Shown piece after piece: positions 35,900 to 46,412 of a DNA stretch of 64,000 nucleotides; positions within the stretch are counted from its first letter, which is position 1, and each line of letters starts with the position of its first letter. Both the position numbers and the translations under genes were made by a program. The notes under the pieces were generated by a model. The model saw only the letters and a program-made list of their open reading frames with translations, made no database searches and was not told the origin of the DNA. Origin of the DNA: Lunularia cruciata (lineage: Eukaryota > Streptophyta > Marchantiopsida > Lunulariales > Lunulariaceae); assembly GCA_948567375.1 (NCBI GenBank), contig OX419758.1:39695473-39759472 (forward strand). Direction: 5' to 3'.

Positions 35900-38100
35900 T
35901 GTTGTGTTGCGGTTTGTGTAGCCCATGAAAAAATAAACTAGTGTGGTTTATCTTTGTAAAGATGGAGTAGGTTGTATGATAGATCCCATGGTTAAACTAT
36001 TGCCATGTGAGTAATCTATGTGTATTTAAATTGCTGGCCATATGGAATATGATCTTATCCTTTTCAAGGACCTTGATGTATATAAGTCATGGAGAATTGA
36101 GAGAAAGGAGGGTGTTTTTAGTTTTAGGAGTCTTGAGTGGGAGGAGGACGTTGAGAGTGAGAGTTGAGCAGAACATGGATGCCAAAGCATCAGAGGAAGT
36201 ATTTGAGCAAGAGATGTCCCATGCTCCTTATTTGCCACTCCCAAATCCTTTCTCATCAGGCTTCAAATTCTACACCGTGACAACTTACGAGATTGGATGG
36301 TGGTATATTTTGGAGCAACATTCATGGAGTCAATGATGAAAACCCAAATCCTATTGTCCTTCCAATGGTTAATTATGAGCAAGTTTGGAATTTAAAAGTT
36401 TATGTGCTCTTATAGGAGAGGAAGGATTTAAATTTTTTCATGAGCTTCAAGGTGGAGTTGTGGGGTCCATTTGTCAAAAAGTGAAGAGGCTAAATGACAA
36501 ATTTGCAAGATTTTGGGTCCTAATATGAGAAGCCTAGACTTCTTTGGGAAATGAAGGAGCTACAAGAGTGCATTCAAGGAGGGGAGACCATGGGGAGACC
36601 ATAGAAGAGCTAACAAGTTATAATTGAGAGACAAAAACCAAGGGAATTGAGTAGATTTTGAGTGGATTAGGGTCAACTGAAGTAGGGGTGTCAAATTCTC
36701 ACTCAAATGAGAAAACAAGAAAATTCCAAGAGTTGTGTCATACCTTTTCATGATTTGATAAAGTTCTCACTATATTAAGCTCAATAAATTCTACTTTTGA
36801 GTCAATCTCAAATTAGAGATGATCATTTGAACTTGGAGCATTGCAAATCAAATTGTTGAGGAGAAGATTATGATCAGGTTTGGAGATGATTGATTCTTAG
36901 ACTATGGTTTGAATTGAGGTATAAAAATTTTCAACATTGTTGGAGGTTAGGTCTTTCATCTCTATAAAATGGTTTCATGTGAATTTGTCAGCTAGAGAAC
37001 TTAGTGTATTTGATCAAGCATACCTATGTCTATAGAGCTCACAAGTTAGCCCAGCTCAGGAATTGCTCCATATCTAGGGATTGGAATTAGATTGAGCCAT
37101 AAAAATTTATAATAATTTAGACAAGAGTAAAAATAGCTATTTGTAGAAAATTTTGTTGGCTCAAGATTCATAGAGTGTAAGAAATGTTGCTATAAGCTCC
37201 ACTAAAAATACTATAGTAAGCTCAATAGGAGCATTTTTATCTTCAATCAATACTAAATGCCAACTCTTCCATTTCTATGACCATGATTGAAGACTTTAGG
37301 TTCTTGGACTGAATTTGAGGACTATATGTATTTTTTGATATAGAAATGTTATGGGAATTTCCAAGACGCAAGAGCAAACCCTCACTTAGAGATTTTGAAA
37401 TTAGAGAGAAAATCTACAAAAAGTTGACCAAATTGGAGACATTGTCAAGAGAGCTTTAGTAGTGGAATTTGGCTTATTTCACATCATTGGAAAGATTATC
37501 TTACTAGCTTTTCATTGAATCTTAGAACACTTGAATCCAAGTCATGAAGAAAAATTTATATCCATATGAATTGCACAAAGTTTTCCATATCAAAAGATAT
37601 AGATTTTCATACTTGGATTAGAAATTGGTTGAAATTTGAAGTACATATTGGAGCAATTTTGGAGTACAGATTGAAATTAGCTTGAGGATAGAGCAAGAAA
37701 GCTTTGAAGCTTATTTTTGACAAAAAACACAAAGAGTTGTTGAATTCTTGTGATTGGATCCTCTTTGTGCTTGCATAGTTGTTTGTACACCTAGCTGGCT
37801 TGGATTGGTGTGTGGAATTTATGCTTAGGTACCTTCCTTCTAGGTGTGCTTTGTTTTTCTCCTTGGTAATGTTGGAAGTAATGACTAATAGACCAAGAGT
37901 GTGTGGTGATGACAAGTTAGGTGATCTATTACTCCTCTACTGAATAGAAGGAATACTAGAACCAAGAGTAAAAGATTCCAATGATCAGGCAACATGTGTG
38001 CTCAGACTAGTAGTGACAAATCTATGCACAATCTTTGATCCATAAAATCTACAACTAGGCACCCAATGTGTTCCCAAAGAGAGAAAGGCAAAGTACAACA
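35900..38100 (+). mobile_element. Solo LTR-B (~2.2 kb)
   Basis: It starts TGTTGTGTTGCGG and ends AAAGTACAACA. The flanks are DNMT sequence that is continuous in copy 1 (2110-2160). Target duplications are diverged: AGTAT on the left and AATGC on the right, both one or two transitions from the unbroken AGTGC. It is homologous in reverse to 52533-54746 and 50324-52102. No ORF above background. Confidence 0.82.
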
Positions 38101-39130
38101 ATGCATCTTATGCTACTCAACCAATCAAAAGCTCACAATCTAGGTCAAAAAATTTAGATCCATGACCTAACCCAACACTTGACACTTAGATGCCTTTGAT
38201 ATTGTTGAAATGGTAGTGATACTACAACAGAAATCCATTTCTTGCTCTTTCTCTCATAAGCATTGAGCTCCACCAATTCTTGTAACTATGAGTCCTAAAC
38301 AAGTCCAAGATCTCCCTCTCAATAAGCATGGGATGTTAAGAAACTCAAGAGTGTAGGTAAAGAAACTATAGGCTTCCCAAGAAGGTTCACCATTGCAATA
38401 GATGACTATCAACAAATCCCACTATTTGAGATTAGCATCCAACATCCAAGATATCATCAACAATAGGTGAGATGGTCAATACCTACCATCATAAGCATGT
38501 TATAAAACCTCTCCATGTAAGAGGTTTGTCCATCAAAGAAAAATATGATTAGCTTTTGATCCAACTCTAGCTACATCCAACAACACAACAAGTCCAATCC
38601 AAGACCAAACTTGATGTATTTGTGTCACGACTCGTGTGCAAGAATCACACATTGAAGCGATATTTTCCAAAATGTATGCTAGAAAAACTGCTTGATGATT
38701 TTGGAGATGTTGTAATATATAGAATCTCCCAAAACAAGCAAATTTCACCACATATCTCTCTAGATCCATATCTCTCTAGAGATATGGATCTAGAGAGAAA
38801 TATTTGATAGTATGGTTTCTTGGTAACCCTTGACTATTGATATGGGCAATAACTTAGGATATCAATAAGCCAAGTGTGTCACATGATGCAGAGAGACTCA
38901 TCTAGTAGTCTCATCTCTCTCCACATTCAAATACCTCTAAACATGTATGCTTGCTTGCAAGATTGAAACTAGTCCAATATTGATCCCACCAAACAAATTA
39001 AATAAGTATACTCCTTCATTGGATATTGCCAAGAAATAGGGGTGGTTTCCAAAGGTATTAAGGTAATAAAATTTGGAGGATCCTCCTCAAATTGGTCCAT
39101 TGGTGGTACGAAGGCTCCACTCCAAGCTTA
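38101..39130 (-). pseudogene. DNMT domain and upstream unknown domain, DNMT-gypsy copy 2
   Basis: The minus strand keeps motif VI as YILENIASM (ENI at 38659-38667) and the following VLLDVARVGS block (38560-38600). Motif I lies near 38960-39010 and the unknown upstream domain continues past 39130. Stops and frameshifts are numerous. Confidence 0.78.
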
Positions 39131-40171
39131 TTATACCAATTGATATGCACATTGCTACAACTTCACATTTGAACTCCACAACGCAATATCCAATGTGGAT
39201 GGAACAATTGTACTTGTACTCTAAATCCAAGTGATCTCTTATGGTAATGAGGTATCCTTTATATGGACATTCCCCTCCAATAACCATTGAAAGTTAAGAT
39301 TGATACCATGGTCTTTGACTATAGTGAGCTAAGACTACCACTACTAAGGCACATTGGTAGGAAATATACACATCTCTCACCTGATTGCCAACTTGGCCTA
39401 TAGCGAGTTGTCTCCTCCTAATAGTCAATACTAAAACCCATGGAGTATAACATTGCTCCTCCCACTAACACATAATATGACTTTGTTATTGTTGCAATGG
39501 CTTGAGCTCTCACGATAGAACTATCAATAAGATGAACTTGGACGATGATCTCCTCACATGTGATGTATTGTGTGGAACTACCCCTAGAGATGTCTTAATT
39601 TGAAATGGACACCTCTCAATACAAGTCTTTCATAGCCCAAGACCAAGAGTTTTAGCCTTTGTTAACATAAAGGACTAAGCACCAAAGTCTAATAAAATGC
39701 TATATGGTGTATAGACCTTCTTTGACTATCCAACCAAACTGAAAATATTACTCTGGTTATCCAATAAGACAACCCCAAATATAAACATAGTTTGCTAAAA
39801 TGCAAGTACAATAAGTAACTCTTCTAATCTAGCAATTGTTGCCTGCCACAAGCCACTAGTAGAAAAATGGATTCCATGATCATCAACCAAGCTGGCTCTA
39901 CCATCAACCACTTCTGCACTAGAAATAAGAACCACACCATCCCTACTCTCATAAAGGGTGGCAGCCAATTGGAATTCTAGAGCATTGTCAACTCCCAATG
40001 TCAACATGGTGTTGGTTGAGAGCAAAGGAGACTGCATAATCAATTGAGCCACTCGCAACAACTTGCTAGATAAAATTTTGGTCAAAGTAGGTAGCTAATT
40101 AGTATCTAGTCCTTCCTACACTCCATCACTACCTACTACACTTGCATTAAGACATCTAGGAGACATAGATG
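39131..40171 (-). pseudogene. Protease and end of gag, DNMT-gypsy copy 2
   Basis: Minus-strand sequence aligns with 3240-3950 and 4698-5040 of copy 1. A 96-codon stretch at 39795-40085 matches the region between zinc knuckles and protease. It has no solo LTR at the place where copy 1 has one. Similarity to DNMT-gypsy ends at about 40171. Confidence 0.7.
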
Positions 40172-40208
40172 CCAAGGGGATTGGGGAAAGGGGAATAGAG
40201 TTGGACTC

Positions 40209-42647
40209 GTGTTAGTGCGCAAGGGCAAAGTCGCGAGAGTGAAATTGAGAGAAAGTGAGAAAGTAGAAGAGATGGGAGGAGGGAAGAAGAACTCCAAATT
40301 TGCAGTGAGAAATCATGCGATTCGGAGATTAGATGTGATAGCGAGGATCGAAGTCTTGAGCCAACTTCGGATCACATTTCTGGCATGGAACTGGAACGTG
40401 AGTTTTCCAGGATTCATGACAGAAATCATCAAGAGTAAGTGTCTCGATGGACCCGAGGAAGAAGGGAAGAGAGGAAATCCGGCTCGCTGGACAGAGTCAG
40501 ATTGGAGACACGTACTCGGGAAGGAGGTAGGCTTGGAGCAGGGAGCCAAGTTCTTGGGGAAAGGAGAGATAGCCCAAGAGACGCAGGAGGTGAGAGATGC
40601 CTTCTTGTCGAAAAGAACAAAGAATGGATACAAAGTTGAGAGTTACAAGGATCCAGTGAAGAGAGGGATCATGAGTGCTCTCATGGCAATCTTGAAGCCG
40701 GAGAGAACGACTTATGTGATGAAACACCAAGCGGTGTTCTTCCATAAGTTTTTTGCAGGAAAACCTATCAATTGGGCGAGGTGTTTTCACAGGAGAACAA
40801 GGCAGATGGTGTGGAATTTGTGGGATAAGTCGCCTCCACACTACATTGTGCCATTTGCAGCACACTTCTACCTCGGGCTCAATTTACCGACCTCGGCGGA
40901 GCGGACTCAGATGGTGTCACACTTCCATCCTGATGTGCGAAAGGAGGTGGATGTCGAGGAGCAGTAGTACATTCTCCAAATCCGGAGCACCAACGACTAC
41001 TACGCGAAGACAGGAAAGAACGTGGAGGTCGTAGTGAGTACCCCGATGAAGAAGAGGAGTCGGCAAGGAGAAGCCGAAGACAGCAAGAAACCTCGGAAGA
41101 TGTAGAGAAGTAACCCAAGGCAAAGTATGGTGGTAATTGAGTCGGAAGATGAAGACTCAGAAGGTGAGGCCGAGCTCAAGACGGAGGACTCAGAACATGA
41201 GGAGGAACCTGAGCTGACATTGCAGAGTGGAGATACAAGCAGTGACAGTGAAGAAGGAGGAGAGATGACATCGTTGCCAACGGCTAACGAAGAAGAAGAA
41301 GAAGAAGTGCAAGCCGAGTTGGAGGCCGAAGACAACTCACCATTGGAAGACAAAGTTCCGGTGCCCGAGGAAAGGAAGATCGTAGTGCAGCAAGGGGTGC
41401 GCTCAAGACATAAGGCAAAGTGTGAAGCAGGGCCGAGTAACGTGAAGAAAGAGGTAGAAGAAAGCTCGAGTAGTGAGGCATCAATCCCAATACGAAGACT
41501 CCATAGAAGAAGGCAAGTATCAGGAGAACACGAGGAGAGAAGAGAGACCACTCCGCGGGCGGAAGTAGTTGCCAGTGATGGAGTCAATTACCTGCAAGAG
41601 GTGGTGTGTCCTCTGTTGGTGAAATTGGAGTACAAGAAGAAGGAGATGCAGTTGACTTGTCCAGAGGTGAAGACTGTTTTGCAGGTCTTATCGAGATTAG
41701 AAGAAGAGAACTCGGAGTTGAAGAGAAGTATAACCCGAGGTGAGGAGGAGAGAGAAGTACTGCAAGCGGAAGCAGTAGAGAGAAGTCAGGTAATTGAAGA
41801 CCTGAAGAGAGAAGTAAATTATCGAGAGGATCTTGTGAAGAAAAGTGACATAGCAAGAGAGAGACAGGTAGCTGAATTCAAAATCTTGAAGCAGCAGTTT
41901 GTTGATTCAAGAGTAGAAGTAATCCATGCTATGGCGAGGGTAGCAACAAAGGATCAAGAGCTTGATAGAGTGATGGAGATTATGGAGGAGAAGAAGCAAC
42001 TCTGGCAAAGAGAGTTGGCTGCGCGGTATAGAGAAGAAGAAAGATTACAAGAGTTACTTCGTAATCAAGAAGAAAAAGTTGTACAGAAGGAGAAGGAGAA
42101 GGAGACGGTGAAAGCCGAGTTTGAGGCAGAGTTGGCAATGTACCGAGAGGAATGGCTTGCAGATCGGGAACGAGAAAGGAAGACAAGATTGGAGCCATTG
42201 AAGGAGATAGTCCTCAGGGTGAACGCGATGTTAAGTACAGAAGCCAGCGTTCAAATTGAAGAAGCACGACTACACGAGTTAAAGCTGTTGGTGCAGGAGA
42301 CAAGGCGCAGACAAGCGAAAGACACCAAGATGAATGCCTTGTTAATAAAACTAAGAACTCGTGTAGACAGAAAGGTTTTAGAGGTAGAGGATAACATTTC
42401 AATTAGATTAGACTTAGTGAAAATAGAGTTAGAAAAACTTTGGAAGGATGTTAGAGCAAAACCCAAAGTAGATAACATAGGAGTCCAAATGTCTTTGGAG
42501 TTACCATCAGAGACATTAGAGAAGAGTGGATCGGGAGATAAGGAGTTAGATAGATTACCCATTAGTGATATTTCAGATCAGGAAAGAGAATTGCTAGATC
42601 TGGTAGAAGAAGTAGAAGATCTAAAACCCGAGGAAAAGATAGTATGA
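40209..42647 (+). CDS. Element A protein: N-terminal globular domain, acidic linker, long coiled coil (two in-frame TAGs)
   Basis: One frame of about 813 codons, interrupted only by TAG at 40965-40967 and 41103-41105. The first 250 residues look globular (RITFLAWNWNVSFPGFMTEI and KHQAVFFHKFFAGKPINWAR are the best conserved stretches against 28140-29560). Then come a Glu/Asp-rich segment (41140-41350) and about 280 residues of Glu/Lys/Leu-rich coiled coil (41600-42450). No RT, integrase, transposase, zinc finger or nuclease motif is seen. I do not recognise the family. Recurrence in three copies with shared ends shows it belongs to a mobile element and not to the host. G+C looks higher than in the surrounding decayed DNA, suggesting a younger copy. 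Confidence 0.65.
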
Positions 42648-42649
42648 AG

Positions 42650-43501
42650 GAAGATTACTTCGGGTTCAGGTTTGAAAGCCGAGGAAGAAGTAGACATCGG
42701 ATCGGATAATAACAGATTTGAGATTTGAAGAGGCAGATATGAAGAGGTGTATTGTCATTTTGGATCTGCAGGTTAGAAGAGTTTTTGTAGAACGGTATAG
42801 TTGTTAGAACTGTCGGTTGCTTCAGTATTTAAGAGTGGCATTCGCAGTCAAATGTTGTTCAGTGCTCATTATTTCTGAGAATAGATAAAGCGAAGTGTTG
42901 TGAAGTAGTGCTCATTGCTTGAGCTTGATTTCGAGTATCAACTTTGTATCTATGTTTGTGAGTGTTTGAAGAAATTTGAAGTGCAAGTCAAGGTGCTTGT
43001 TGGCTGTGGGATTCCATAGCCTTGATCTTCATTTTGTGTATTTGATCCTAAGTGAAGTGCAATCAAAGCAATGCCTTGACAGATCTGAGAGGAATTGTAG
43101 TGTTGGTAGTATTTTGCATTTGTGAGTGCAGTGCAAAGTTGATGTGAAGCAATTTTGATCGAGGAAGTTGTGCCTTCAATGGAGGGGTGGAGCACAATTC
43201 TGAGGCGAAGTTGTTTTGCAGTGAAGTGCCATTTTTGGGAGAGCCTGAATCATCACAATCAAAATTGTTTGGAAAGATTTGATGGAGTTGTGATTAAGAA
43301 GTGTGAATTTGTGACAAGACTGCAAATCAGTGCTTGTTACTCTCTTCTGGGTGTGGTTTCTACCTGAGAGATTAAAGACGCAACCAAGAAGAACTAAATT
43401 GTTACTTTGCTTTGTATTTGACCAATTCTGACTTGTATCTCTACGGGAACGAACTTTACTTACCCGATTACCGCAAAAGTGATATTTGCCGGGTTGTCAC
43501 A
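42650..43501 (+). repeat. 3' non-coding part of element A
   Basis: The same ~800 bp is present at 31290-32115 and, in reverse, at 33309-34100. It contains TATTTAAGAG (near 42830), then a conserved tract ending in GATATTTGCCGGGTTGTCACA. The TATA-like box followed by several hundred bases to a CA end resembles the R-U5 half of an LTR. Confidence 0.65.
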
Positions 43502-44101
43502 ATCATACTCCTCCAAGGCTAACACCCCAAGACTAAAGACATTGCTCACTAGAGAACTCACTAAGAGAGAGATAGTTGCAAATGAAAGGATGTTGAGTAC
43601 CTCCTCACCCTTTGTTTATATACTTGTGAAATAGTTACGTACCAAAGTTACTAATTACCGTAGTAACTCAAGTTACTAGACTAAAGTCAAATAAAGTCAA
43701 AAAGTAGAAAGGAATATCCATTCACATGGGCATATTCCCCTAAGCATGTGGTCTTATCTTGACCCAACCACTAAGTCAAGGATTCCTTCACATGGACTAT
43801 CCTTGGACTAAAGAAGAATCCAAAACAAAAAGGCTTGCCGGCCCAAGAGTTCTCAACTCTTTTCTCAAAGCCAAACACCTAGGAATAATATCAAGTCAAC
43901 ACACTAAAATCCAAAATAGTGGTGCTCATCTTTTCTACTTCCTCTAAAGTAAGGTCCCCTCTATCTTAGCTATGACTAAATTTAGCTAACCATGACTAAT
44001 ATAGAACCATCCTTTATCTCTATATAAATAATATCTCTTAAGTACTTGTAATACCAAGCTAAATATCACAATACCACACACATGCACAAATGGGTGTTAC
44101 A
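43502..44101 (-). mobile_element. LTR-C fragment (600 bp)
   Basis: In sense (minus) direction it starts TGTAACACCC at 44101 and matches 28446-29040. Its 3' end is replaced at 43502 by the end of element A. The right flank continues directly into plus-strand DNMT-gypsy. Confidence 0.85.
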
Positions 44102-44339
44102 ATTCTGGTTGGCTGCCACACTTTGTGAGAGTAGGGATGATGCGGTTCCTACTACTAGGGCAGAGGTGGTTGATAGTGGAGCTGACTTAGTTGAGGAGCA
44201 TGGGATTCATTCAGCGACCAATGGTTTATGGCAGGCAGCAGCGGCTAGACTGGAGGAGTTGCCAGCTAGACTGGCCTTTGGGAGAGCATGGTTCACACCT
44301 GGTGTTGTCCTATTGGATAACCAGAGGGGGATTTTTTTG

Positions 44340-44540
44340 TTTGGAGGGACCTTCAAGGAAGGTCAATACACCACAGAGAGTCTTGTTAGACTTTGGTGTG
44401 CAGCTCCTTATGTTGGGGAAGGCTGCAATTGTCGGTCTGGAGTTACAAAAGACCGATGTAGAGAGGTGTCCATTTCAGATCCAGACATCTCTAGGTGGTG
44501 GTTCGACATAGTACATCACACGTGGAGAGCTTGTTGTCTA
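44340..44540 (+). pseudogene. Aspartic protease (plus copy)
   Basis: VLLDFGVQLLMLGK at about 44380-44420 matches the LLDSGA box of copy 1, with Ser and Ala changed. It is followed by LELQKTDVERCPF. The substituted active-site triplet would make it inactive. Confidence 0.7.
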
Positions 44541-44568
44541 GGTTCAGCCTGGTCATCCGATTGATAGC

Positions 44569-45087
44569 TTGGTGGTGAGAGCTCAGGCTATTGCAACAAT
44601 AGCTGAGTCATATGATGTGCTAGTTGGGGGAGCAATGTTATATCCCATGGGTTTCAACATTGACTATTGGGAGGAGATAGCCTCTTATAGACCTGGTTGG
44701 CAGTCTGGTGAGGGACGGGTATGTTGCCTACTAGTATGCTTCAGTAATGGCAGTCTTGGCTCACTACAGTCCGGGACCATGGCAACATCAATTTTAGCTT
44801 TTAGTGGTGCAGTTACTTGGCCTGGTGACTTGTTGGAGTGGAACGCCCATGCAAAGGATACTCCAGTACCAAGGAAGATCACTCGGCTTTGGAGTACAAG
44901 TGGGGTTGTTCCATCCACCTTGGATGTTCCATTGTGGAGTTCAGAGGAGGTGTTGCAGCAGCATGCAAATCATTTGGTGCAGCAAGCTTGGAGTGGAGCC
45001 TTTGTACCATTAGGAGATGAGGATGAGGATGAGCCTCCAGAGGCAACTGCTTTGACACCTTTGGATACCACACTCATTGCTTGGTAG
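44569..45087 (+). pseudogene. Conserved domain of unknown function upstream of DNMT (172 open codons)
   Basis: An open stretch that includes GFNIDYWEEIASYRPGWQSG and an acidic tail just before DNMT motif I. The same block is in copies 1, 2 and 3 (3107-3690, about 39010-39250, about 52103-52532). It is in frame with the DNMT after one TAG at 45087. I do not recognise it. Its constant place suggests it works with the methyltransferase, or is the C-terminal end of the protease module. Confidence 0.7.
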
Positions 45088-45108
45088 TATCCAATAGAGG
45101 AGATATGT

Positions 45109-46110
45109 CTATTGGAGTTGTTCAGTGGGATTAGCACCGGACTAGTTGCGGTGTTATAGGTGGGTATACAAGTACAGAGGTACTTGTATGTAGAGAGAGA
45201 TGAGACTGCTAGGCAAGTCTCTCTACATCATGTGGCACACTTGGCCTATCAGTATCCGGAGTTATTACCGATGTCAGCAATCAAAGGTTACCAGAAGGTC
45301 CTACCAGCAGACATTTCCTTACTGGGGGCGCATGACCTAGAGAGACATGGGCCTATTCACTTGTGATTTTTGGATGGCCATGTCAGGGACATACATGTGC
45401 GGGCCGCAGTTTGGGCTTTAGGATCCTCGTTCTGGTGTGTTTTGGGAGATGCTACGGATACTACAACATCTCCAGGTTCATCAGTCCGTTTCTCCAGCTT
45501 ACCTTTTGGAGAACGTGCCTTTGATGGGTGATTCTCGCACCATAGTGGTGGCAAGTACACATCAGGTCCATTCTTGGATAGGACTTGCTGTATTGTTAGA
45601 TGCAGCCAGAGTGGGATCACGAGCTCATTGTCTTCGTCTTTGGTGGATAAATCTCTTACCCAGAAAGGTTTTACAACGTGCTTATGATGGGATTTAGCAA
45701 CTTGACCTCATCCTTGTTGATGACATCTTGTGATGTCAAGCGTCAATCTCAAATGGTGGTAGTGGCTGATAGGTCACCTACGGCAATGGTGAACCTAGTA
45801 GGACAGCCTAGAGCTGCATTTCCCACACTCATGAGTTTCCCAGGCTCTCATGCGTTTTGAGAGTGAGGACCTGGACTTGTTTGGGACTCATAATTATAGT
45901 AGTTGGTGGAGCCCAACGCTGATGAGAAAGAGCGGGCGATGGGTTTTTGCACCGGTATTACCGCTATTCCAGCAAAGTTAGAGGCATCCATGCGTTAGGT
46001 GTTAGGTCAGGCTATGGACCTGAATTGTTTGACCTGGATTGTGAGCCTTGGCTTGGTAGAGCAGCATAGGATGCACTTGATAGGCATCACCACTTGGACA
46101 CTTGTGAGCA
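45109..46110 (+). pseudogene. C5-cytosine DNA methyltransferase domain, DNMT3-like motif order (plus copy)
   Basis: Motif I LLELFSGISTG starts at 45109. Motif IV is FGWPCQGHTCAG, with the catalytic Cys codon at 45381-45383 and Gln after it, followed after a one-base deletion by DPRSGVFWEML. Motif VI is LLENVPLMGDS, with ENV at 45509-45517. The motif VIII-like block VLLDAARVGSRAH lies at about 45594-45632. The C-terminal part (NADEKERAMGF, then QAMDLNCLTWIVSLG) corresponds to motifs IX/X. Length of about 330 codons fits a complete catalytic domain. Motifs are in canonical order, unlike plant DRM. Stops such as TAG at 45158-45160 and frameshifts make this copy non-functional. It is sandwiched between protease and RT of the same element. 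Confidence 0.9.
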
Positions 46111-46412
46111 CTATGCCTATCAAGACAATTCAGGCACATGTTGGGGGCGATGGACCGAGTGGACTTGGTATTCTTGGGACATAGCCAGTAGCTACTAGGG
46201 AAGGTGGTCTACTTGGAGTCCATCTAGGTGAGCATGGGCTACTTTGATTACATCCTTGCTCCACTTGGGATGCAGCTAGAGGATGTATGGAGCTTGCAGC
46301 CAAAGTGGAGGGAGTTTTTCACACAAAGGTTGGGACCTCTAGTGGTCGGAGGCATGACACTATTGCTCCCAAGGGCCTAGTGTAGTAGCCAGTTAGTACC
46401 TCTTCCACTCAT

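Larger units (their letters stand above)
24300..40171 (-). mobile_element. DNMT-gypsy copy 2, minus strand, broken by nested insertions
   Basis: Reading right to left, recognisable parts are gag/protease (about 39150-40171), unknown domain and DNMT (38101-39130), RT (35148-35899 and 32116-33308), RNase H (about 32400-32640), linker and integrase (27131-27621 and 25070-26210), PHD remnant (24933-25038) and 3' UTR/LTR (24300-24930). Insertions: a tandem direct repeat at 26212-27130, element A at 27627-32115 and 33309-35147, LTR-B at 35900-38100. Removing each joins sequence matching copy 1 or the plus copy. Heavily decayed; the right end is interrupted at 40171. Confidence 0.83.
40172..43501 (+). 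mobile_element. Element A, copy 3, best preserved ORF; left end not typical
   Basis: It ends GGGTTGTCACA like the other two copies and contains the full ORF and ~800-bp 3' part. The expected TGTGGTAC start is absent: DNMT-gypsy gag stops at about 40171 and unrelated sequence leads into the ORF, so the left end is truncated or rearranged. On the right it abuts an LTR-C fragment. Confidence 0.75.

Noticed and set aside
41000-42562. Minus-strand Ser/Leu-rich open frames (for example 41000-41587, 42251-42562)
   Set aside because: Antisense shadows of the Glu/Lys-rich coiled-coil frame.
41127-42647. Host myosin- or kinesin-like coiled-coil gene
   Set aside because: No motor domain, the frame is continuous with the upstream part, and the sequence recurs in three copies with shared element ends.
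45109-46110. Host DNMT gene or pseudogene inserted by chance
   Set aside because: The same segment is in the same place, strand and order in several independent retroelement copies.
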